Source: Oreocharis arfaki
Taxonomy: Eukaryota; Chordata; Aves; Passeriformes; Paramythiidae
DNA length: 64,000 nucleotides
Assembly: GCA_013398015.1 (NCBI GenBank)
Contig: VZRR01005727.1
Coordinates: 248,001-312,000, forward strand
Direction: 5' to 3'
Positions 53,821 to 64,000 of the stretch are shown piece after piece (the stretch's first letter is position 1; each line of letters begins with the position of its first letter). Made by a program: the position numbers and the translations under genes. Below the pieces are notes generated by a model that searched no databases, was not told where the DNA came from, and saw nothing but the letters and a program-made list of their open reading frames with translations.

Positions 53821-56800
53821 TCAACTAAATTTGCAAACAAATGTAGCACTGTTTCCTGGCAGATTAGTGGCCAGACATATTTTATTTATGTGCTACCAGT
53901 GAGGAGGGATTAAAGTGGGACATCTGATGGCTACTGCAATTAAGGTAGGAAACCAAGTTTCAAACGAGATGGTGGATATAGTCTGAACGGTTTTGATGTG
54001 TTTAGAAGAACCAAGTTTCAAAATTGTGGGAAGGACAGGATCCAGGGCTGAGGGGAGTGTGGAGTCCTGGATGCTCCCCTGTTTGAGCCAGGAGCAGTGG
54101 CTGAGCCTGGCATAGGGTACCAAAAGCAGAAAGGAGGATTTGGTCTCCAGGAGGAGCGTGTTCGGGATAGCTCATTTCTAGCACTGTGTGTTATCCAGCA
54201 TTTCTACAGCAAGGGCTGTAATGACAGAGCTACAGCACGAGTAGCATACACACAGAACATTAAAATCTGCCTCTTAGCTGCATCTGCTTCTCCAGCCAAG
54301 CCATTAGTTCAGTAACAGCTGCAAACTCAAGTCATGCTGCTGATTTTCTTCTGCTTTTGGGAAGGCTTTGGCAAAACATGAATGTTGTGATATCACCTAA
54401 AAATTGTGGGAACTGGGATATCTCCCAACCACTTCCTTCTGTGAAGCAGAGTTTGTAGAGGGTCACAGAAAAGGCTGTTTCTTGCAGTCTAAGGTTAGAC
54501 TCTGGTGTTGCCTATGAGGCAAAGAGAGGGTGGCAACATTTGGCTCCTGTGCCCCTCACCCTGTTAGGAGCTTTATAAATCCCTTGGAAAAAACTGTAGT
54601 GGAACCAGAATTGAACGAGGAGCTGTCCTGACTTGTGAAGCCCTTGTGTAGCATTCTCTGTTTGGCATGACCCACTTGGTTGGTTGTATCATGTCAACAA
54701 TTGCCAACTCAAAAAGAGAAATGTTGGGATGATGAATGTACAACTACTGTGGCAGATTTATGACAGGGTTGGGTGGTGTGCAGCTTGGTGGAGAGAGGGG
54801 GAAAAGCAGTTTTTAGGGACTCTTATTTTTTATGTCAAGGGTCTGTGAAGTCTGTGGCCAGAAGAATGTGCACTGCCTTCACTGGCATTGGAGAAATGTT
54901 TTCAGATGACATTAAGGTGGTGTTTTTTGCTGGTTTGTTGTCTTTTCTTTTTCCACTTTGTATTCCTTAGGCTTTTGTGGAAGTTAGGCTGACCCAATAC
55001 ATTGATGTGCAAGGACTCAGCTGTCTGCATGGTATAAATCACAGCTCGTAATTACAATGAGTGTGAGGAATGTAGAGTTAACCATGCACCCAGGAGGAAC
55101 AGGAAGCCTGTCTTTTGAAACCTGTCAACATAACCTGGACTTTGATATTAGCCTTATCTGCATTTGTAGAGACTTCATAGGAAGAGTTATGTCAGGGGGA
55201 GACTGCTTCTTATTAGAATTGTTTTTTACATTTTTTGCATATGAAGAAACTCTACCCCATAAAAATAATAAAAAAACCCCAGTGTTTTTCCTATGCACTA
55301 ACTCAATTCATTGAGAAAAACCTCCAGGAAAGAATTCCCTTTATTTTCCATGTTGTTATTGGCTCTCAATTGTATCTTTCAAGGAATAGTGAAATTTCTT
55401 GATAGAAGAGTGAAGGCTGGGTTGATCTTTTTCAGGATGTTGATACAAGATATTTTTATTCTCTTTGAAGGAGATTTGTAAAAATATTTCTAATGAGTTC
55501 TGCTGTAAAAATCTTAATGTTATCCCTACTAATTCTTCATTTAATCCTTTTCAGATCAGATTAACAAAAGAAAAATTAGCTGCAGCATCAGGAAAAAATG
55601 TACTGCTGCAACACAATGCCATATTCTTCTATTAGGGCTCAAGTTTGCAATCTCTTAAAGCTAGAAAATACCTGGTAGTGTTAAAATTGCCTTATTACTT
55701 TCTAATTCAGGAGAGCTTTCACTAGGTCATCTTTTCCCAAAAAGGTATTCTGGAATTTATAATCACCTCCTCCTCGTTGTTGTTATCCAATACCCACAGT
55801 GAAATTTATCCAGCTCGTACATCTATCTCTGTGTGGTAAAATCTTGAATTTACACAGCTGCTACTCAGCCTGAAATACTGATACCTAATCTTTTGACTTT
55901 GATAAGCTTCAGAAAACTAGGGAGTTGAGAAAAATTAATATTTATTCTGGAGTCTTTGTTCAGTCACTTTACTTCTCTTTCAAATGACTGAGCAATCAGA
56001 TAAAATTATTAAAACCTGGTACTATACAAATGTTGAACTTTAGACGATTGTCTCTGGATTTCCATAACTTTCTGTATGAGTCCTATGTGTTTATTTCACA
56101 ATATCAGTAAGCCATAATGTAATTTGGATCATTTAACAGCCAAGGGCTTTGCCACATCATCAGATTGTTGGTATCTTTTATCCCCTCTGAAGGAATGAAA
56201 GGCAGTTCTCACATCTTTGTTGTCATTATGATACAGCGTGGATGCTTCCTGCAATGGGCTCCCCAGCATCCTCTGTGCTTTATCAGCTGTGTATTTGTGT
56301 GATGTGCTATTCCTCTGAAGATTATTGCTTCTGAGATCTCTTCAGAACTATTAACGAAAGCATTCCTAGTTCATCCACATACTACAAAACAATGGAAACA
56401 TATATGCAAAAATATCCTGCTATGCATGGAAAGAGAGTTAAATTCTCATCTTTTTTACTGTGCACGAGATTAGTCACTAAAAAAAATTAACAGGCAACCC
56501 CATGTTAAAGAAAATCAGTCATTTTTACAGGATGATTTTTTGTTTTCTGGGAACTGATACTTGTTGCATCTCTCATAAGAGGTGATATTGATTCACTTAC
56601 ATTTAATATATCTCTTGAAAGACAATGTTAGAATGACCCCAAGAAATTCTTGGTTTGATTCTTTCATTGCACAGATAATAGATATGATGAATCAGAAATC
56701 TATTTTTCCAATCCAGCTGTGCTCTTGCTGGCATAGGGGAATGTGAGTGTTTCAGAAACTGGACCCAGTGTGTTTGGGATTCTGTAGTGCAAGAAGATTT

Positions 56801-58329
56801 GGGGGTTTTATTGGTTAAGGCACAGCATAGTTTTCCGCCTCCTGAGTTGCTACTAGTCATTGTCTCATAACTTGTGTCAAATTTATAATTCATTAACAAT
56901 CACAGTCTTCACAGCTTAGTTGGTGATTTCTTTGCTTTCTCATGCTTCTGCAAAATCATTTTATTCAATAGACTCTTCTCACTTTTCCATCTTTACTTTT
57001 TATTTTTAAATTATTAAAAGGTGGCAGCATTTCAGGTACTCTCCAGAGTGCGAATGGTCTTGTGTACTAGCAACAGCACCTTATAATTCCTATTTCCTGC
57101 TACTCCATGCTTCATTATGTCTTGAATCTCAAAAAGTCTAGACTCCACGAGCTCCATGAGACAGTGGGAGGTAGCAAAATTACTCTAACAGTTGTCAGAA
57201 GTATTTTGGCAGTACGCAGGATGAAAGAAAGAAACCCTGTATCTCTGGCCAAGGCAGCCTCTCGTGGTCTGCCTTAAACTCCCGTTTCCATGTCCGCTGA
57301 TGTCCCTACCCAGCCTGCCTCAGAAATCCATTCTTCCAGCTTTAGCAGTCATGGAAGTTACCCACCAAGACTCTTTTCTGGTCATTAGAAAAGCAGGAAT
57401 CCCAGTGTACCTTACAAATGGAAATGGGAGGTGGCAGACACGAGTCCAATGGATCCAAATTTGTCGCTGCTAAGAATTGTGGTTTGCACTGTGTTCATCT
57501 CACTTTAGTTCTCCAGCCAGATACTATTCCATGGCAATCGTGGCTTCTGTACCTTCAGCATGGTGTCAGCAGTGTTGGTTTTGATTATTAAAGAGTCTCT
57601 TGCTTTCACCATTGTTTTCACTTTCCTTGTCTTTTTCCTTGTCACTTCATTTACCTTGTCTGCTTTGTGGTGTTACCTTTTTATCTGACAATTTGATTTG
57701 CCCCGGGATGGTTCCTTTTGAGAGTGAAAGGAAACATGAGATCATCAAACCGATATTTTATTTTCCTTTCATTGCATGTTCTCTATATTTTATCTTGTTT
57801 TTATTTTAAATTATTTTTTTTCTGTATTTTAATGACATGTCTGAAATCTTTGTACATTTTTTGCTCAGTTGCATATAAATTATCATTTGTTTGTACCACT
57901 GTATTGTATTCTACTTTTCTAAGAATAAATAAAGGTTTTTTTGGGGAAAATAAATCATGCAAACATTGGCAAAATAATGCATTTTAATGCCAGCTAGAAA
58001 TTCAGTTTCAAACCAGCTTGGAATGTAATAAGCTGAGAAACTTCATTTAACTAGCATTTTTAAATCAGCAAAGCGGTGTTAGGAATCAGTCATCCCAGAA
58101 CACAAAGTTTAATGTTGTTTGATGATAAAATATAAGCTGGAAGAATCGGTCGAATGAAAAAAAAAGAGAGTGATATATATAATATATAAACTACCTTGTA
58201 CAGAACTGGTAATAGCTGGAAAGGCATCTCAACTAACTCCATGTTAGCTTTTTATGTGAGTGAAGATACAAGATTTTCTCTTTGGAGGTGCCTATAGTAA
58301 AGCAGATATTCTGTAATTCCTGGTCCCCG

Positions 58330-58620
58330 GCAGGGTGCACATCCAGAATCCAATGAAATCAGCCAGCTCTTGCTATTGACCACCATAGATTTCGGTCAAG
58401 GCTGTAATGGATTTAAAAGTGACATGACATCCCCGTGATTTATGGCACTGGGCCCAGGCTTCTCTACCCAAAGCAGCAGTGAAGCAATTGAGTTTTTTAC
58501 TAGCATATTTCCCTAACTGCAAGGAAGGGGTTTTTGTGTTTGGTTTAATTTTTCGCTGTCATGTAAGAAAACCCTGCTAATGGGATCCTTAGAGATATAA
58601 TCTGGATTTACTTGGCGTGA
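58330..58620. promoter_or_regulatory. Candidate conserved non-coding segment
   Basis: This repeat-free stretch has texture typical of conserved elements: ggtccccggcagggtgcac, accaccatagatttcggtca, gacatccccgtgatttatgg, ggcactgggcccaggcttc. CpGs are kept in an AT-rich, CpG-poor intron. There is no coding potential. The call rests on composition alone and needs alignment with other species. Confidence 0.25.
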
Positions 58621-61600
58621 GCCTTAGGAGGGGAAGAAAATTATTCAACAGAAATAAGCTTAAAAAATGAATGTTGCCATGCAGGGAAATCAAAAAGAAA
58701 TGACCTGTTTAAAGTTTCAGTTTGGTGATGAGTGGAAGCACTTGCTTAATTTGCATTACATTGCCTATCCCAGAGAACTGTGGATACTCATGAGCTTGGC
58801 ATGAGCTTATGTATTTTACTGAATTGGAGCCTTAATGTGTCAGATTCTTTTAGATTCTTCAAACAATGTTTACAGAGCTAATTTTTGTATGTCTTATCTC
58901 AGCCTACGGCGGTATTTTAAAGTTGACTTTTTGAAGGGGGTGTAAAATAACAAAATCAGCAAAAGTTTAAAATAAAAAAAAAAGCATAAAATTTGACTTT
59001 TTCTCAAATTTCTTTTGCATTTTTGTGGTTTGTAAAATGCCTTAGGTGTTGATCTGACTAAGCTTTTAAGCATGTACATAAAATTAAATAAGAGGTGTAT
59101 TCTGATCTCACCCAATGCACCAAAACATTTCCATTCTTATTAGTGGTATAGGATCAAACTTCAGTTGCTTTGAAACCAACACATATGAAGCAGAAACTGG
59201 GAGTTAAATGTGCATTGAAGTTATTTGCTGAAGATTGACCTTACCATGCAGTAATATTAACATGCGATTTGTAAACCTATTCATCAATTGAATTTAAATA
59301 ATTTTATAGTACCTGAAATAACCTGTGGTCGATATTAGCAAAATATTAAGGAATCATAGATTCCAATACTGTGGAAAATATTATTTTTTTTAAATTAATC
59401 AATGACTTGATTATGATTTTCCTTAAGTCCAGACCCATATTTTTAGGCACATGTATAGAAAAGAGCTACTCAAACTCACTGAACATAAGAAGTACTATAT
59501 CTTCAGAATTACTCAGTATGCAAGAGTAATCTTTTGGGAAACTGGTGTCCAGATTTTTTATTATGCTGAGCTATTTTAATGATTTGGCTGGTCCTGTCTT
59601 ATGTCAAAATAGGAGCTTGGGCAGTTTCCAAAATCCAGCCCTGAATGGGGGTGCAGAAACCTTTTCAAAATTCGGTTTTTAATTGAAAAAATATTGTGCC
59701 TAATAGTCAGAAGTAAGGATTTAGTCAGGCTTTCACATAGCTGGAGACGAGAGGCTTTGTAAGTCAGCTCACACTGGGCATCAAACAAGATGTGGAAGCA
59801 ATTCTTTGTCTCCTGTGCCAACTCTCTTTTACTCCTGGCATAACAGGAAAAAATGGGAACTTTTGAGATTTGGATGTGACTAGACAGGAGTGGTGAAGAA
59901 GGAGGGTGTGGAGCAATCTGTTACGCCTGATGCTCCGGTAGAGTAATTCAGTAGTGTTAAAGGATAGCATTGCTTTGATTTAGGCTCACTAGAGAGAAAA
60001 ATTACATCCCTTATGGACTAGATTATAATTTTGGCTTAAGAACTGTGTAAAGCAATGTAAAGAAACCATTAAGTTTTAGTGAGTTTTGGAATAGAGCCTT
60101 CATTAATTTAATTTTTCCTTCATAAAAGAGGTATCTGTCACCTCACAGTGTAACTTTAGATGATATCAAATACTTAAAACACCACCCTCTTGAGGGCCAT
60201 CCTCTTTTGTTGCAATGCTATTTCAGACGTGATAAAGAAGAAATAATATGTATATGTATGCTGAAAAGAGTGAAATATTAATTACATTATTAGCCTCACT
60301 ATCTTGATCCTTTTTTTTTTTCTCCCCACATCTTCCTTTCCCTTTCCATCTGGAGATGGCCAATGATGTGAGGCTGGGCCTCAGAAGCATGGTGAGAATT
60401 TATAATAAACATACAGATGATTGGTTTCTTGTTGAAAGTGCCTGCACAGATGAATCCCTGTTAGTTTTTTCCTCATCTTTACCTTCCCCTGGAACTCCCC
60501 TTGCTCCTGACCTCTGTGTTGTTGGAAATGCCTGTAACTGCAGTCTGTAGTGTGTACACGGTAGAGGTTTCTCTGGTTGCAAGTTCTCCTTCCTCCCGAG
60601 TTCCTTTGCAGAGACGTTGGCATGCTCATCAACCAGCATCCATTCTGTACTGCATTTTGCTGCTTGTGTTGACAAATGCTCCTTTGCATCCTCTTACTGT
60701 CCTGTTTATTTTTAACCTCATGAAAACTGTGGAAACATCTGTACCCTGTGAACCACTCACTCATCCTCTGTAGCTGGGTTACCAGCTGGTGAACCAAGGT
60801 TGGTAAGGATTTTAAAGCTTGAATATCTCAGCATGAGGCTGAATGTCCCCTTTCCTATCAAGTAACAAATGAAAATGCTATCACAGCCTCTTCCCTGGCA
60901 GGTTTGGTTCTGCTGTGAGTTGTGAGGGCTATGATTGCACTTAGTTAATGGATAGTGGTGAATGTGGGAGCAGATCACTGCAAGACACTGTGGGACGACC
61001 TGTTGTCACCTCATGTGCGATGCTTCTCCCGTCAGGACTGTGTCCTGTGTGTTTATTCACACAGTGCCAGAGATGAGGATGCAGCTGAAGAGGATAAATA
61101 AGACAGAGAGAGAGGTTTAGCTGGTTTAAAGGGGTGTGCGTTGTCAGCTTCACTGGCCTGCTGGGGAGATCACTGTCTGGGTTATTCCTGGCAAGGCTCA
61201 TGGGCAGGACCCGTGGGACACTTCAGAATTAGACCCCTGGTTAGATGTGATTCCAGGTTAGATAAATCCAGCCTGGGTAAGGTGTGCAACAGGAGTGTGG
61301 GAAGATGTGAACTGCTTCATGAAGGTTCTTGCTCCTTGCACCAGTTCTGTAGCAACTCACTGTTACTTATTTGGTGTCTAGGCTTTTGGTAATAATTTAT
61401 TTACACCTATTTTCTGGTTGTGGGTAGCTGGAAATAAACTTTGTCGATGTATTTGAAACAATTTTCTATCACATTAACATCAACTTTGCAGTATTTTGTA
61501 ATATCTCACCTTTTTTTCAGATTTACTTAGAAGGAAAAAGAGTGTTACTGTCTCTTCGTAAAGGAATTTCTGCTCTCTGGTGAGGGAGGGCATCACCTAG

Positions 61601-64000
61601 TGAATAAGGTGGCCTCTTGTACACAATTTTTATGAAGTTTTGTTTCTTTGCAGGTGATTCCACATTGAATGAAATTAACATACCGCAAAACTTTCATTTC
61701 TTTTATTCTTTCAATTAGGTACCAGCCAACTGGACCTCACCTGATGTCAGTCTCAGTGCATTCTTCTAACAGCTGGTTTATGGACAATAATTTAGCTAAT
61801 TGCTAATTTAAAATACATGGTAGAGCTTCCACTTATAAGAGCAGAAGCTTGATTGCAGGATTGGGCCTATTTCTAAAAGCAGTTTTTGAAGTAGACTCTT
61901 GAGGTGCATCCCTGCATATTTCTATTAAGATTCTGTTACGGTCAAACCAGCTTCGAGCAGAGCACGCTCAGAAACCACTCAGCAGATTTTATGTAACATT
62001 AAGTGCTGTTTGACTGGGTCAGTTGCCTATGTTAAATTAATGACAGCAGACATAGATCATCACTGCATCTGTTTACACGTCTCTCTGCATTTCACTGCAT
62101 TGTGGGCTGCAGAATCTCTGGAGTAATGAGTGTCACACACGTATTAAAAAGGGGTTATTTGTATTAATGTAACACCCTACTGTACTGTCATTGTTTTGCA
62201 GCACATCTATTACATATATCATCACTGCTTTTTCTTCTTGAGCAAGCCAATTATGCCTGGTTTTGCCAGTCTGTCAGAGCCTCCTGGAATAAATTAAAAT
62301 TACAGCTTTGCATATGCAGTAGCTGTAACTGAAAGTAATGATAATGACCCTGGGTGAATACAGGATTTCACAATAATCCTGAACAATTGTACATAAGCAG
62401 AGCTGCTGCTGCTTTGTTTCTCCTTAACAAGCTAAATGTTTGAGTCCACGATGGCTGAAACCCCACAGACTGAAGGTTGCTTGATGGAGCTGTGGGTTTT
62501 GATGCTGAGTAAGAAGAGAATAGTTTGTGGGTACCTGAGCATGAAAACTTTGCTGTTTCAGTTTTATTTCTCTGCCTCATTTTTCAGTTTTGCAGTATGT
62601 CTGTCTGTGCCTGGAAGTGCCTCAGAGTGTTCCTTTCTCTATAACTGGGTACAGGTGTGCCTTCCAGCACCTGTGTCTCATGACCTCTGACACTGTCATC
62701 ATGAGCACACGTGCAGGAGTCAAGAGGACTTTTATATGGGTGGGAAAGAGACCAGCATGTTTCCTGGTCAGGGGCAGAAGTGTCTGTCTGACACTGGGTT
62801 TGTCTCAAATTTTGAATCCCAGTCCTAATCACAAAATTGCCACATTTTTTAAAAATAGTTCTTACGCAGAATGAAAACCTGATGTTAGCTTTTGTGTCTT
62901 GGTTTCATTCTCTCACCGAAAGGGAATCCTTCATGTTGTCAGCTGGGACAGGAAACAAACAAACCAACCAGAAATGTGTCCTGATTGATGATTAAGGCTA
63001 TATTACCTTAAAAGCATTGTTTTCTGCGTATGTCCTGGGTCTTATTAAGAATTACTTTAACAGGCTTTTAATTCTTGGCACAGTTACCAGCACTTGACTG
63101 GGAGGTATTGACATATTCAAGATATTCCCTCCCTGTTTGAGCCTGTCTGCCCATATTGGCTACGTTTCTGAAATTTTAGTCCTTCTGGGGTCAGGGCCAT
63201 CAATCTTTTTCCTCTCTAGCCTAGTGTGCTTTTATTTGCATGTGCTGGATGCAGATGCAACTTATCACAGTTTTGGCATAGTTTAGCATCACATTTCTGC
63301 AGATATTGGACTTCCCTGTTTGGGCATTTGTCTTCCTTTTTTGCGTTGCTGGAACTGCTTCATCATCTCGTAGCATTTTTATGTCTTCAAGTGGCTTCTC
63401 TTGAACTCTGTGGTAAGCTTAGAGAAATCACAAGTAAAAATCCAGATGCCACAATGGTGTCTTTAATGAAAATATTTTTCTCAAAAAATTTTTCCCTTGG
63501 AAAATCCTAAGTGTTGCAGGCCTGTCAGCTGAGCAGTATTACCTTTTAATCAGTTGTGTTTAGAGTGATGTAGGCAATTTCTTGAAAACATCAGCTCCTT
63601 TCCAACACCCTTGAATTTGATCACATTAACTGACTCCAAACCTCCCAATTAGTTGCATATTCTCTCGATATGACTGCCCATGGGCTTTTGTTAGAATCCG
63701 CTCTCAAGAGTCACAGAAAATGAGCTAGAAAAGAAAAAATTGATTAATCTGTAAATCATGCTGTCTGCATTTATATCTTGCTATAATTTCTCTCTGTGTG
63801 ATAAGGCCAAACTTGGTTGGTCCTGAAAGAGAGTCATTGTTTCTTGTAGGTGTGGCCATGCAAGTTTAGTTATTTTCAGATAATTCTGGTGAGCATCCTC
63901 CAAATCCCCTCCAAGCCAGGGTGTGCCCATGCAGTCACAGGCCACTGAAGCTGTTGCTCACAATCAGGTGCTTGGGACATATCAGAAACCTGCCCTTCAA

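Noticed and set aside
53950..54022. Direct repeat of aaccaagtttcaaa (two copies about 59 bases apart)
   Set aside because: Fourteen-base repeats can occur by chance or slippage. There is no element structure between the copies to suggest a target-site duplication.
60381..60797. 138-codon minus-strand open frame
   Set aside because: No recognisable motif; overlapping open frames on both strands suggest low stop density by chance.

Overview
The window looks like the interior of one vertebrate gene, read on the + strand: GRID1, encoding the glutamate receptor delta-1 subunit (GluD1). Seven coding exons are visible between 18489 and 51516. Their translations join in frame into 456 codons, nearly identical (from memory) to the vertebrate GluD1 protein from the end of the amino-terminal-domain linker through the last membrane segment. 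All seven have AG acceptors and GT donors, and their phases are mutually consistent (0, 0, 1, 2, 0, 2, 0 at the exon ends). The start of the gene (signal peptide and most of the amino-terminal domain) lies before the window. The cytoplasmic tail with its stop codon lies beyond base 64000, or at least I could not find it inside.

Organism: a bird is the best guess. The sequence is AT-rich and poor in interspersed repeats. It carries a typical CR1 LINE 3' end (about 52597-52699), has no Alu- or B1-like SINEs, and its introns are compact for GRID1. A second degraded repeat (about 18919-19075) resembles one I remember as common in turtles and crocodilians, which also points to a sauropsid.

Layout: 1-18488 is intron upstream of the first visible exon. 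At 18489-23892 four exons are packed into 5.4 kb and encode ligand-binding lobe S1, M1, the pore loop and M3. An 18.4-kb intron follows (23893-42273). Then comes an S2 exon (42274-42469), a 7.3-kb intron, a second S2 exon (49756-49922), a 1.35-kb intron, and the exon carrying the end of S2 plus M4 (51276-51516). From 51517 to 64000 I see only intron-like sequence. The introns hold simple repeats, one 40-bp tandem duplication, an inverted repeat, one clear CR1 tail, GC-rich patches, and stretches that may be conserved regulatory DNA, which only alignment can confirm.

The most notable observation is at the end of the M4 exon. Its 5' splice site (GAG|gtccat) is very weak. It is followed by a short in-frame tail with a stop, two AATAAA hexamers and a GT-rich stretch. 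That arrangement could make a GluD1 form lacking the normal cytoplasmic tail. I found no operon, mobile cassette, CRISPR array or other previously undescribed system.
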